Below the pieces are notes generated by a model that searched no databases, was not told the DNA's origin, and saw only the letters and a program-made list of their open reading frames with translations. 64,000 nt of DNA. Origin: Pagrus major (taxonomy: Eukaryota > Chordata > Actinopteri > Spariformes > Sparidae). The DNA is taken from assembly GCF_040436345.1 (NCBI RefSeq), contig NC_133220.1, positions 3,465,423 through 3,529,422 of the forward strand, written 5' to 3'. This document shows, piece after piece, positions 12,536-24,674 of the stretch. The position numbers and the translations under genes are program-made. Position 1 is the stretch's first letter. Each line of letters opens with the position of its first letter.

Positions 12536-13868
12536 TGCAGTCTGTGGGACTGCTGAAGTCTTTTCCTTCAGTGAGATGTCCTCACACATCTTGAACAACA
12601 GTCCATGATCTTTTGATGATCTTCTCTTACACATTGGACAGTCCTGTATCTGTTTGTCTGTCCACCAGTTCTGCAGACAGAGTTCACAGAAGCTGTGGCT
12701 GCATGACAGGACGACAGGGTCTTTAAAGACGTCCTGACAGATAGGACAGGAGAGATCCTCCTCTGTATGTGAGTCCATTTTCTCCTGCTGAAAACACAGC
12801 GAGCCGGTACAGTCTCTTCCTCGTGGCTCCACACTGATACTTACTTTTACTTCAAGTCGTGTTTTCAGTAAAACTCACATTCAGTGTGGAGCTGGAGCAG
12901 TTTTCAGTGTTTTGGTCGTCCCTCTTCTTGCTGTCATTGGGTGGGGGGACTGTGGTGGTGTCGGTAGTGACTGGAGGTCCTTCATCAAACTCTGGCAGAA
13001 GTCAGAGTAAAGCCAGTCCTGCGACTGATTGAAGAAGTTTGATTTCAGAATCTGAGAGAAAAATGACAAAACAGGACAAAAGAAAACAAATCAGTGAGGT
13101 AGTGGCCAAAACCTAAACACAGACCAGTCTGCTGCCTGACAAGACAGTTAAAATAAGTAAATATTAGCTTTAATGAAGACATTTTCCTAATCCAACATAA
13201 CAGTTAACTACTGTTTATTACACGTGAATGAATGCCAGTCTCCAAAACTACCGGCGACTAAGTACAACGCGTGCATTTAAAGGCAGAATCTAAAATACAC
13301 ACATTTCTAAATGAGGTTCTGAACGCAGATTCACCGCAGCGTCACTCTCCCGTTAGAGCGCGTTGACTGAATGCTTCTGCACCAGACTCCCTTTAAATTA
13401 CACTTAAAAAGATTTTTAACAAGATTTTTAAAAGGGATACGTTACTAAAAAACCTCAACACACAAGAAAAACATGTGTGAAGGCTCGTTCTGCAATTCCG
13501 CGTGAAATACGTCACTCTTAGCACCAGAAAAGCTCAAAGTCCTTAAAAATCCCCACGTGAAACCGCCTGTCTGTCTTTAAATCACAAACACTGCAACAAA
13601 GACACGCACAGCTCAACACCCAGCCATGAAGGTGCACGTCACATAACATTTAACATCCCAAAAATTCACCTGCGTGCAAGCTGCCTTACCTGAATGTCCT
13701 CACAGACGTGGTGGTGTTGGGGAGGTTCAACATGAAGAAGAATAAAACAATAAAATCCACCGAGAGAGACGCGAAAGTTGAATCATCTGCTGACGTGAAA
13801 TGTTCTGCGAGTAAAGTTAAAGTTGGAGAAGAGCAGCGTGGTGTTTGTGCCCTGCTGCTGCTTCTCAT
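12479..13868 (-). pseudogene. RING unit R1 (three exons; RING exon open, upstream frame broken)
   Basis: Exon 1 is 13690-13868, exon 2 is 12879-13051 (173 nt) and exon 3 starts at 12787. Splice sites are clean (attcag|gtaagg; ctctcag|attctg; ctgaat|gtgagt; gttttcag|cagg). Exon 3 alone encodes 99 aa from [18 protein letters not shown] with a full C3HC4 RING ([17 protein letters not shown]). This is the TRIM35/A33-type RING without B-box, coiled coil or SPRY. Compared with R6, exon 1 has two extra bases and exon 2 one base fewer, so the three exons do not join in one frame. A RING-only product from the exon 3 ATG (aaaATGG context) remains possible. The likely family role is ubiquitin ligase activity. 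The tail runs into the E module. Confidence 0.65.
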
Positions 13869-13892
13869 CCTCCTCTGCGACGTTTACTGCCC

Positions 13893-14335
13893 CCCCCCCC
13901 GTACTATAATGGACTATTCCATGAGTCATCCGCGACCGCGACCGCAGCTCGGAAGTGATGTGCTGCGGTTTGTTTACGAGAGAGGTGTACAGTCGGAGTT
14001 CTGGTAAAATGAAGCGTAATTATCCAAGCGGGTCTAATAAGAGGAAAACGCGAGAAGAAACTAAAAAGAAAAACGCCAAGTTTTTTTACTGTGCCACCAC
14101 CGGTTGACACAAATAATAACATTAATGTCAAGGAAGACGTCGTTGCGTTGTTGAGGAGCTACAATCAGCTGTTCCCGAGTCCGATAGTGCAGACAACCCA
14201 GTAGAATTGGTGGAGGAGCGACTGATGCAGACGAAGATATAGTGGTGAATAGGCCAAATAGCCACCCTTCTTCTGACCATGAACGTGATGTTGACCTACT
14301 CCCTCTCGAGCTCTCTACATGAGTTGCTTTACACA
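13893..14335 (+). mobile_element. hAT-type transposon fragment with transposase N-terminus
   Basis: From about 13906 non-unit sequence begins, right against a run of C at 13891-13900. An ATG at 14010 encodes MKRNYPSGSNKRKTREETKK. This is the basic, lysine-rich N-terminal tract typical of hAT transposases of the ZMYM/TTF-type group. A frame change follows (FTVPPPVDTNNNINVKEDV lies in another frame), so this is a short dead piece. Confidence 0.5.
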
Positions 14336-14402
14336 ATGTTAATAATTACCATTTCATTATTACAACCTCACTCCCATACACCCACTCTCTACTAGTCCAA
14401 CT

Positions 14403-14405
14403 AAG

Positions 14406-14456
<51 letters not shown>

Positions 14457-15180
14457 TCCCTGTCTCTCTCTCTCTCGCTCTCTCTCACACACACACACAC
14501 TCCCTGTCTCTCTCTCTCTCGCTCTCACTCACACACACACACACTCCCTGTCTCTCTCTCTCTCGCTCTCACACACACACACACACACTCCCTGTCTCTC
14601 TCTCGCTCTCACTCACACACACACACACACACACACTCCCTGTCTCTCTCTCGCTCTCACTCACACACACACACACACACTCCCTGTCTCTCTCTCGCTC
14701 TCACTCACACACACACACACACACACACTCCCTGTCTCTCTCTCTCTCGCTCTCACTCACACACACACACACACACACACTCCCTGTCTCTCTCTCGCTC
14801 TCACTCACACACACACACACACACACACTCCCTGTCTCTCTCTCGCTCTCACTCACACACACACACACACACACACTCCCTGTCTCTCTCTCTCTCGCTC
14901 TCACTCACACACACACACACACACACACTCCCTGTCTCTCTCTCGCTCTCACTCACACACACACACACACACACTCCCTGTCTCTCTCTCGCTCTCACTC
15001 ACACACACACACACACTCCCTGTCTCTCTCTCGCTCTCACTCACACACACACACACACACACACTCCCTGTCTCTCTCTCTCTCGCTCTCACTCACACAC
15101 ACACACACACACACACTCCCTGTCTCTCTCTCTCTCGCTCTCACACACACACATACAGACTCCCCGTCTCTCTCTCTCTC
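14403..15180 (+). repeat. CT/CA minisatellite built of 'ctccctgtctctctctcgctctcactcacac' units
   Basis: About 14 tandem units of roughly 50-60 bp. Each combines tccctgtctctctct, cgctctcactca and a CA run of varying length. Open frames across it are artefacts of the low complexity. Confidence 0.9.
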
Positions 15181-15400
15181 TCTCTTTCTCCCACTAACTC
15201 ACTCACTAATAATTCATCTTTGCAAACCCTCACTCTCTCCATCCCCTTCCTCTCACACACCATACTACTACTGTAGTTGAGCATACATTGCTTTGTAATT
15301 TATTTGTAATACATTGCACAGTAATTTGTAGTTATTGTTATATTGTAATTTCATAATTGCAATCTCATTCACTCTCTGTCTCTTTTTCTCTCACTTACAC

Positions 15401-15454
<54 letters not shown>

Positions 15455-15660
15455 ACACACAAAAACATAATTAATCCTTGCAAACCCTGCTTTATCCCCA
15501 TCTCAATCCCTTCCTCTCATACACACTTTGTATACTACTGTTGTATGACTGTTTGCATACATTGTTTCGCAATTGCTATTGTTATATTGTAATTGTTAAT
15601 TTTGTAAGTGCAATTTCACTCACACTTTACGCACAGTCTCACTTACTCATTCACTCACAC
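15181..15660 (+). repeat. Low-complexity CT/CA tract and diverged duplicate
   Basis: Continuation of the CT/CA-rich stretch, with (CT)n(CA)n at 15400-15450. The segment 15290-15360 is repeated in diverged form at 15540-15615 (ttgctattgttatattgtaat). No gene. Confidence 0.7.
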
Positions 15661-17560
15661 ACCATGGGCGTAGGTTTCTATATAGATGGTCGTGACATGT
15701 CACAACCAATGTTCGAGGATTGCAAAATAGTCACTACCAATATTTGTCTGCTGCTGAGCCAGTAGTAACGTTAGTGAGTGGTAGTAGTGAGCATCTTCCA
15801 AACTGTGTCTTGAAATGGATAAGAGGAAGAAACAGCTGAGAAACAGCGATTAAAAAGTTGAAGTCTCTGGAGGTGGAGGCTGCTAAATGTGCGAAGTTGA
15901 CGGAGCTTTTTGGTGCCGGGACCAGTGACACCGACCCGCCAGCAGCCACAGGTGCTGCTGCGCCGGGAGACGAGGGAGGAGGACCTGACGATGATGAGCG
16001 AGTGGAGGCAGACAGGGTCAGTAACGTTAGCCTGGGGCTGGCTCGGCTAAATGTTTGAGACATGTCCAAAACAAAGTAAAAAAACGTTTTTACATTGAAT
16101 GTGATGCGACCTCACTAACTGCATACTGATGAACGCAGCTGCCGCTAATGCTAACGCAGCTGCCGCTAATGCTAACGTAGCTGCCGCTAATGCTAACGTA
16201 GCTGCCGCTAATGCTAACGCAGCTGCCGCTAATGCTAACGTAGCTGCCGCTAATGCTAACGCAGCTGACGCTAATGCTAACGTAGCTGCCGCTAATGCTA
16301 ACGTAGCTGCCGCTAATGCTAACGCAGCTGCCGCTAATGCTAACGTAGCTGCCGCTAATGCTAACGTAGCTGCCGCTAATGCTAACGTAGCTGCCGCTAA
16401 TGCTAACGCAGCTGCCGCTAATGCTAACGTAGCTGCCGCTAATGCTAACGCAGCTGCCGCTAATGCTAACGTAGCTCCTCAGGGACTGAAGTCGTTATTT
16501 TCTAACTTTGACAGTCTAACATGTGGCAGCACATCAGCCCAGAGTTAAAGGGCTGTGACTGTTGGTAGTTGTGGTTGATTTTGTTCAAATACGCCGAATT
16601 GTGATATTATGGGTTATTATTGTTCAGATGATTTAGCTAAGCTAGCTAACAGATGCTAACGTCAGCGGTCTCTTGTTGCCATAGCAACAGTAAACATTCA
16701 CGTGGCCTGATGAGCTGTAAACAGAGATACAAAACACAAGTAAACCTATAGCAAATAATAAGTTTAATTTGCAATATTTACCATTGAATTTATTGTAATC
16801 TTTCAATTCATTTATTGTTTACTGAGGTGATAACTATCTAACAGGTATAATTTGTGTGTAAATTTACTTTTACTGTAGTTTTCAAATGGCTGTGTATAGT
16901 GTTAGTGTATAGTCTTGAGCATTTTCAGGTCACAAAGATCTGGCTTTTTTGCATTGGGAAACACTAGTAAAGTGTCCTAATGAAAACACGACAAAGCCAT
17001 TTGACGACCTTGTTCATAAATGATGGTGTCAGGACTTTTTTTTATGACACACACACTTTCATTGATAGGAATACTTGGTTTTGAGGAATGACCTCTATTT
17101 TGAGCATGTGACATGCTTTTGCAGGTCATCAACAAGGTTTTGCAGTTTGTACTAATTGTTTTGAGAAATGCACCAACTGTTGTGCAAATGTAAGTAATGA
17201 TGTGAGAAAAACTCCACCCCGTCTCTGGTTTTGGGTTCTTCCCGTTAGTCTCGTCCCACCCCTGGTCATAACATAACTTCTGTTGTGATTTGACACTATA
17301 ATGAACAAAGATTGATTGGTTGATTGCTATAGCTGTCAGTTTTAGTCCTTGAGTTCATAGCTACGTGCTTTATTTGTTAACTGCTATCAAGGAATATGAC
17401 TCTCCTTTGTAGTATGTGTGAGAAAGGACGCCACGAGATTTGTGGACTTCTACGTGGTGTCCGCTGATAATGTAGTGGGCTGGTCTGGACAGAAAATGCC
17501 AGAGCTGAATTTTTGTCCCAGTCCACCCCTGCCGCCCACTACTCTAACTTTTCCCTCCGC
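15660..17560 (+). mobile_element. Degenerate hAT-like transposon
   Basis: The left side reads CCATGGGCGTAGGTTTCTAT. At 15815 an ATG starts MDKRKKQLRNS, and a shifted frame at 15850-16058 gives KSLEVEAAKCAKLTELFGAG. Both are typical of hAT transposase N-termini of the ZMYM1-like group. The right side (GGACAGAAAATGCCAGAGCT, then tgtcccagtcca) resembles hAT ends. No catalytic core is seen. A 21-bp minisatellite expanded inside at 16132-16473. The stretch 16550-17400 shows nothing else I recognise. Confidence 0.5.
16132..16473 (+). repeat. 21-bp minisatellite (gcagctgccgctaatgctaac)n
   Basis: About 16 head-to-tail copies with only c/t and single-base variants. The unit length is a multiple of three, so the array stays open in frame and would encode a repeating AAANAN(V/A) heptamer. 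The downstream frame (LKSLFSNFDSLTCG) ends at 16548. Coding use is doubtful. Confidence 0.9.
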
Positions 17561-17589
17561 AACCAATCAGCGCTTAGTGAATTCAGTGA

Positions 17590-17806
17590 CAGGACTGTTA
17601 AAAGTTCCTGTGAGTCAGCCAGACTCACAGGCAGAGGCGGCGCCAGGGTCGGGCTTGCTTAGGGGATAGCCCCATCGTCATAGCCGGTCTTAACATAGAG
17701 GCATAGGTAGGCGGTTGCTTGGGGCCCCTCCACCAGCGCCTACCACACTGTTGGTGTTTAGTCCTGATGCTGTGTCACTCTCTGTGCTGAGGTAGAGGAC
17801 ATATAC

Positions 17807-17879
<73 letters not shown>

Positions 17880-18160
17880 CGTAGCCTATGAATGATATGG
17901 GAAAGCTGAGATATGGAGTATTAACAGTAATACACTTTAACTGCACGTTAACACTGATGTAAACTTTAACAAATATAAACTGTGACACAATAAACCAAAG
18001 TCTTACAACTGCCCTATTACTTATAAAGGGGATGGAAATCTAACAGCATTTTAACTAACATTCTTGATGGAATGATGGGGCTATCCCCTAAGCAAGCCCG
18101 ACCCTGGCGCCGCCTCTGCCTGTGAGTCTGGCAGACTCACAGGAACTTTTAACAGTCCTG
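17590..18160. mobile_element. hAT-like element pair with 86-bp inverted arms
   Basis: The arms 17590-17675 and 18074-18160 are near-perfect reverse complements (CAGAGGCGGCGCCAGGGTCG and on to the atagcccc side). Inside is a second hAT-style end (GGCGGTTGCTTGGGGCCCC) and a long TA microsatellite (about 17808-17878). The inverted similarity extends beyond the CAGAGG...CCTCTG terminus into flanking sequence, so this is a palindromic rearrangement and not a simple MITE. Confidence 0.6.
17808..17878. repeat. (TA)n microsatellite
   Basis: About 70 bp of nearly pure TA repeat. A second such tract is at 22052-22110. Confidence 0.95.
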
Positions 18161-18867
18161 CAGAGATAATTGTACAAAAACTCCAAACCACAGAGACAAA
18201 TATTGTTTATCAAACCTAATGTCTCTACTGGTGATCAATTAGAGTAGCTCCACCAAGTTTACACTTAGGTCTTGGGGAGAACGACTGCAAAGGCCAAAAA
18301 AGTAGAATAAAGCCATGAAAGTGTAAAATTGGTGGAGTTTCCCTTTAAGGAGAGCTGTGGGATCTACCGTGTCATCATAACTATACACACTGTCAACGGT
18401 GTCACATGACGTTTTATGCACATGTAGCGGTGTCTGTAGTGTTTTGTAGTTTGTTTTTTTAGTTCATTGACGGTTGAATTCATGTATAAAGTGATTGTAT
18501 TTACATTCAAGTGTTGTTATTCAAAGTATTCAAACAGAGATCAAGTGTTCATTACTTGTGTCAGTGACTCAGTTTTGTCATCCGGTCTGTAAACTAATAA
18601 ATGTCTTCGTTTTAAAAATGGATGTTTTCAAAAATGCTTTTACCTTAAAACTCATTTTATTCTGTTTTCCTTGTACCAGAGCTCATTTCAATTAACCGTC
18701 TAGTTTGTAGATTATAAGGGAAACTACTGGCTGAACTGGAATAAGCATAATTATGTTCATATTACCTGAAAGTGTTGTTTCCGTCATGTTGCACCGTGTT
18801 ACAGAACAGACCAGGAGAAACACCGACTTCTTCAGAAAGCCTTTGGGGACAACTGCAGTTTGTACAA
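18160..18867 (+). repeat. Orphan E module copy
   Basis: The RING 3'-flank block in plus orientation, starting ctgcagagataattgtac, with no RING exon upstream. The hAT-like palindrome ends exactly where the RING tail would be. A LINE tail interrupts its end after tttgtacaaat. Confidence 0.75.
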
Positions 18868-19551
18868 ATAGAATAGAATAGATATACTTTACTGATCCCA
18901 AGCTGGGAAATTAAGGTGTAGCAGCAGCATTACACACAGAGACGAATGACAACACAGTGAAATAAAAAGAACAACCTGGGCATATTAACATAATATAAAA
19001 TGTAATATAAAACAATGTATATATGCAAAAAATATGTATAAAAATGTATAAATGAGCAGTGTTGGTGTATACACAAGCAGTATTAATGGTAGTGCAAAAT
19101 AAAGTACAAGGTGCAGTGAACAGATGAGGTGCAGAACAGTGTAAAACATATAAAGTGCGTAGAGACTGTATGTTATGACCAGAGTTTTAGCTGTTGTTGT
19201 ACAGTGTGATGGCACGTGGCAGTAAAGATTTCCTGTATCTGTCCCTTCGACAGCGGAGCTGAAGCAGCCTGTGAGAGAAGGTACTCCGCTGTCTGTCTAC
19301 TGTGTGGTGGAGAGGGTGCTGATCATTGTCCATGATGGATAAAAGTTTCTTCAGCGTTCTCCTCTCCACCACAGTATCAGCCTGGGAGGCTGGCTCCCAG
19401 GCTTCTTGATGATTTCATCAAGTCTGTTAGTGTCGCTGGCTCTGATGCTGCTGCCCCAACACTCAGCAGCAAAGAACAAAACAAAAACAACAGACTGGTA
19501 GAAGATCTCCAACATCTTGCTGCACACGTTGAAGGATCTCAGCTTCCTCAG
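18868..19551 (-). mobile_element. LINE 3' fragment, CR1/L2/Rex1-like, ORF2 C-terminus
   Basis: The element's 3' end (AGAATAGAATAGATATACTT, then tgatcccaagctgggaaatt) is of the common fish LINE type. On the minus strand the frame reads MVERRTLKKLLSIMDNDQHP, then HRLLQLRCRRDRYRKS, and ends AITLYNNS, which is the usual C-terminus of such ORF2s. It is 5' truncated. An identical insertion at the same point is seen at 29609-30297, so the whole neighbourhood was duplicated afterwards. Confidence 0.75.
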
Positions 19552-20402
19552 GTGACATTAACTTTCGAAATGTCCCTGATGAGTTTAAGGCGCAGTAACA
19601 TTAACTTCCGTCGACTCAGCTGTTTACTGATTATTAAACAATGCTACTATCGTCTGAAGTCAGCGAGCAAGTTAACACTCCGCTCCAACATTGGACACTG
19701 TGGTTCCGCTACAGTATTAATAAATGTCTCTCTTGGGTCTCGGTCCGGTCGGATCCAGACAACTTGCCTCTCGACCCCCCTCACAGAGGGCAGGCACAGT
19801 GCAACGAGCCAGGAACCCAGAAGAAAGGCCTCTCCAGTATTTAATAGCCTTTGCTATGAGGTGGGTGGTGGTGCGTTCAAGAACGGCACAACTCTCTGAC
19901 ACAAACTTCCACCACAAGATTCCAGATGTGGGAAAATCTGTCACACAATTAGTTTCTACCACGTCGCCATCGCCACAATGTTGTTGTGCAATGTGGAGAC
20001 ACAACGTAACTCTGGTACCTAAACATTTCATCCCAACACGTTTACTACTCTGTGCAGCTGTGGAGACACCGTGTGGACAGTGAAAGCACCACGACTGGTC
20101 CCCTGAGGTTGTTAGTGTCTTCTCTTCTCTTTCTGATGCAGGTGAGGATTAATGTGAAGTACATTAAAACAAAAAGATCAGTTGTCCTTTTCGAGTATCG
20201 ACAGCTGGCATCAAATGTCTGGTCTGTAGTGCTTTTTAACATGTTTATTCATTTAAATCTGCTCAGACTGGATTTTATTCAGGCACATATTTTGTTAAAT
20301 GAGAAAGGGTTTTGAAAAAAGTATTGTTTTGGTATCCTTACTTAAATTAAGATATCATATTGAATGTAGAATTGAACACTTTTAAATGATATCTGGCCCC
20401 GC

Positions 20403-20439
<37 letters not shown>

Positions 20440-20460
20440 TGTAACACTGTAACATGATGG
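19552..20460 (+). repeat. F module copy
   Basis: A recurring block with copies at 30298-31200, 44380-44960 and partly at 22235-22385 and 39700-39900. It starts aggtgacattaactttc and ends in a GT microsatellite (20408-20434) before 'acactgtaacatgatggatt'. It carries a conserved 87-codon frame (20052-20315) with the same translation in three copies, but the DNA is also near-identical, so this does not prove coding. No known domain. Confidence 0.65.
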
Positions 20461-20569
20461 ATTTACAAAAAGCTCATCAAACCTGATCTCGTCCTTTAAC
20501 AAAGCAATTCTACTGTTTAACGGCCAATCATCACTGCAGAGGACACATTTATTGTTACTCTGCAAACTT

Positions 20570-21285
20570 TACAGCGTTTTCTTCAAACTCATGGATTTAT
20601 TACTCAAACCAGCCTCATAGGACTGTATTTTACTGCCTCACTCTTATCGGGAACAAAGTGATGCCAGGTGATAATTGTACAAAAACTCAAAACCACAAAG
20701 ACAAGAGTACTACTGCAAAGGCCAAAAAAGTAGAATAAAGCCATGAAAGTGTAAAATTGGTGGAGTAAACCTTTAAGGAGAGCTGTGGGATCTACCGTGT
20801 CATCATAACTATACACACTGTCAACGGTGTCACATGACGTTTTAAGCACATGTAGCGGTGTCTGTAGTGTTTTTTTAGTTCATTGACGGTTGAATTCATG
20901 TATAAAGTGATTGTATTTACATTCAAGTGTTGTTATTCAAAGTATTCAAACAGAGATCAAGTGTTCATTACTTGTGTCAGTGACTCAGTTTTGTCATCCG
21001 GTCTGTAAACTAATAAATGTCTTCATTTTAAAAATGGATGTTTTCAAAAATGCTTTTACCTTAAAACTCATTTTATTCTGTTTTCCTTGTACCAGAGCTC
21101 ATTTCAATTAACCGTCTAGTTTGTAGGTTATAAGGGAAACTACTGGCTGAACTGGAATAAGCATAATTATGTTCATATTACCTGAAAGTGTTGTTTCCGT
21201 CATGTTGCACCGTGTTACAGAACAGACCAGGAGAAACACCGACTTCTTCAGAAAGCCTTTGGGGACAACTGCAGTTTGTACAAAT
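20570..21285 (+). repeat. Second orphan E module copy
   Basis: It begins with the leader 'tttacagcgttttcttcaaa' that also precedes the E copies at 28890 and 43540, then continues as a normal E block to about 21285 (gtttgtacaaatgaggttcact). No RING exon is attached. Confidence 0.75.
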
Positions 21286-21304
21286 GAGGTTCACTTCCCA
21301 CATT

Positions 21305-22047
21305 TTCAAACGGTGCCCAATTTGGTGCCCGAGGCAAGATTTTGGCTGGCGCCCGCTCACATCACAGTCAATTTCACAATCAGTTTTCATACACTCACAC
21401 AGAAACTACATGTATGTATTCAAGATTTTATTTCTTTTAAGTCAAAAATATCACACCAAATAAAAACTGAAGAAAGAAACAAGTGATACATTAAAAATAC
21501 AATATAAATAAGGTATTGCACAAACATATTAAAGAATATTCTATTTACCTACAAAATAAAAACAGTCTGTATTCTTTGGGAGGAAACCTTTTGCAGCAGA
21601 AGCAGAACAAGCTGTCATTCTTGTTTGAGTACATCAGCCAGCTTCTTTTGATTTCTTCCCCACTGACTGAGACTCTGGTAAAAAAGTCATGTGGACACTT
21701 TCTCCCATCTTTGTTTTGGGGAAATGTGTGACTGTTTTTTATTTGAAATGGTCGTCTGTGAACTAACTCCTTTCTTACTGTGTTAGTTAGAAGAGATGTC
21801 CAGTCAGCAGGTCTACTGGTGCAGCCTTTAGTCCTGATGCTGTGTCCCTCTCTGTGCTGAGGTAGAGGACAGGAGCACCTGATGCTGTGTCACTGGCGGT
21901 GAAATATTTTAAAAGTGCATCTGAAGAGAGAAGAGAAGTATATGTGACCACTGGATGTTACATTTCAATAAAAAACAGATGCTTGGTTTGTGCTGTACGT
22001 AAGACTAATATAGACTAAAGTAAAGTGCAGTGAAACTTATATATAGC

Positions 22048-22113
<66 letters not shown>

Positions 22114-22640
22114 CTGTGACACAATAAACCAAAGTCTCACAACTGCCCTGTTTCTTATAAAGTGGATGGAAAAGTAACAGCATTTTAACTGACATACAAG
22201 CAGGAAAACACAGTGAACAGGTTAAAATAACACCTGAACAGGTGACGTTAACTTTCCAAATGTCCCTGATGAGTTTAAGGTGCAGTAACATTAACTTCCG
22301 TCGACTCAGCTGTTTACTGATTATTAAACAATGCTACTATCGTCTGAAGTCAGCGAGCAAGTTAACACTCTGCTCCAACAACGGTAACTACGATTCATTA
22401 AACTATTTCATTCACTTCATCACATTGACGTCACTGTACCTCTTTCTTTTTCACGTGTTTCTTCCTCTGCTTTCCTTCTTCTCCTTCCCTGGACGCCGGA
22501 TGGTTTCAGTCTTTTGGACATTGTGGTTCCGTCCAGTATCAATAAATCTCTCTCTTGGTCTTTGGGTCACGGTCCGGTCAGATCCAGGCAACTCGCAATG
22601 TGCGACCGCCCACATTGCCCATAGCAAAAACAAAAAAGTG
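21305..22640. mobile_element. Composite hAT remnant containing a TA repeat and part of F
   Basis: The left end (GGTGCCCGAGGCAAGATTTT, then ggctggcgcccg) and right end (gcgaccgcccacattgccca) are typical hAT termini. The interior shares 'tttagtcctgatgctgtgtc' with 17757 and 'atatttTaaaagtgc' with the hAT at 40692. F-module sequence sits at 22235-22385 and a TA repeat at 22052-22110. No transposase frame remains. Confidence 0.5.
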
Positions 22641-23507
22641 TGGTGTGTTAGACATTAGACTGCATCAGCCGCCGACCAGACTTTGTGAACAGTAAACGTC
22701 GGAGAGGAGGATGAGAAGCAGCAGCAGGACACAAACACCACGCTGCTCTTCTCCAACTTTAACTTTACTCACAGAACATTTCACGTCAGCAGATGATTCA
22801 ACTTTCGCGTCTCTCTCGGTGGATTTTATTGTTTTATTCTTCTTCATGTTGAACCTCCCCAACACCACCACGTCTGTGAGGACATTCAGGTAAGGCAGCT
22901 TGCACGCAGGTGACTTTTTTTTTGGGATGTTAAATGTTACGTGACGTGCACCTTCATGGCTGGGTGTTGAGCTGTGCGTGTCTTTGTTGCAGTGTTTGTG
23001 ATTTAAAGACAGACAGGCGGTTTCACGTGGGGATTTTTAAGGACTTTGAGCTTTTCTGGTGCTAAGAGTGACGTATTTACGCGGAATTGCAGAACAAGTC
23101 TTCACACATGTTTTTCTTGTATGTTGAGGTTTTTTAGTAACGTGTCGCTTTTAAAAATCTTGTTAAAAAATCTTTTTAAGTGTAATTTAAAGGGAGTCTG
23201 GTGCAGAAGCGTGCAGTCAACGCGCTCTAACGGGAGAGTGACGCTGCGGTGAATCTGCGTTCAGAACCTCATTTAGAAATGTGTGTATTTTAGATTCTGC
23301 CTTTAAATGCACTTGTACTTAGTCGCCGGTAGTTTTGGAGACTGGCATTCATTCACGTGTAATAAACAGTAGTTAACTGTTATGTTGGATTAGGAAAATG
23401 TCTTCATTAAAGCTAATATTTACTTATTTTAACTGTCTTGTCAGGCAGCAGACTGGTCTGTGTTTAGGTTTTGGCCACTACCTCACTGATTTGTTTTCTT
23501 TTGTCCT

Positions 23508-24550
23508 GTTTATCTTAAATTTTGTTTTCCTCCTTGTGAGAGTTTTGATTTCTAGTCTTCTGTTTTCCTTGTTTCTAGTGTTATTGTCCCTCCCTTTTTA
23601 TGTGTGTTTTCCCTCTTTTTGGAAGTTTTATTCTTCCCCGATTTTCTAGCCAGGCCTCTAAGAGATAGTGAGTTTTATAGCTTGTACAGAAGGTCACTCA
23701 GCTCGCATGTAGTGTTCACGTGAACCCGCGGTATTCCTAACCAATCAGATCACCTGGCTGAGTGATCGATCGTTTCTGATCACGGAGGGAGAGCAGCGGA
23801 GGAGCCGTCATAGTCGGGAGTCGGGACTCACTCATTCATTCATCCTTCATTCATTCAGATTGTGCGTCCATGAGACTGTAAGTGTTCAAGTTGTTTTGTT
23901 TATTGTTGAGGACGTATGTTTATGTGGCGGTTAATATTCGCACGGGCCGCCCGGTCCATTTATTAATATGTGACGGCGTCGCCGGAGTTAATTGTTTATA
24001 TTTTGCCGCCTGCGAGGGATAATAAATAATTAAGGGACCGTCACTCAATTGTTGCATGCCTTTTCAGTGTGCACTGCTTTCAGGGATGTGTTTAATGATT
24101 GCATTGTGTTAAATGAATGCATACATTACTGTATCAATATTTCTTTATTAATATTATATAATTTGTTTGTTTATGCCACATTTTATGTTCATAATAATGC
24201 AATAATAACCATGCATATAATTCATTTTCATTTATGTTTCTTTTAATTCTCTGTAGAAACCACACACAAGTAAAATCAAGCATCTGATAAATAAATGAGT
24301 GGCATGAGAGGAAGTGTGTGCATCATTGACTGAAATATCATAATTTCAACTGTTCTGGCAGGACAGCCTGTGGCGATTGCAGATAGACAGTTAAAAAGAA
24401 TCAGCTCAATTCATTAAAGGGTCTCAAATCTGCACCTATTTCACATAGCTTATTCATTTGTCACTCTTCAAAGACTGAGCCGAATTCAATAAAGTGTGCT
24501 TATAGTGATATCCACTGCATCTGAGTCCTCATTTTCGTCCAGGCCTGACA
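23508..24550 (+). mobile_element. Partial solo LTR with a further 0.76-kb insertion
   Basis: This stretch shares its body and 3' terminus (tgagtcctcattttcgtcc, ending CTGACA) with the fuller solo LTR at 25326-26115. A segment at 23684-24444 is flanked by ATAGCTT on both sides and is absent from the other copy, so it is an independent insertion of unknown class. It is a fossil with no retroviral or LTR-element genes present. Confidence 0.6.
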
Positions 24551-24674
24551 TACTCTGACTTCTGCCAGAAAAAATCTTTTTAGGTGTGATTTAAAGGGAG
24601 TCTGGTGCAGAAGCATTCAGTCAACGTGCTCTAACGGGAGAGTGACGCTGCGGTGAATCTGCGTTCACAACCTC

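Noticed and set aside
12568-12834. Alternative frame over the RING exons ([20 protein letters not shown]...)
   Set aside because: The overlapping frame carries the C3HC4 ligands; this one is its shadow, repeated in every copy.
14346-14904. Frames of repeated VCVCV / ERERE residues
   Set aside because: Pure translations of CA/CT microsatellite.
14403-15180. Regularly spaced repeats that might look like a CRISPR array
   Set aside because: Eukaryotic context, low-complexity units with no unique spacers, no cas genes; the same applies to the array at 45433-45700.
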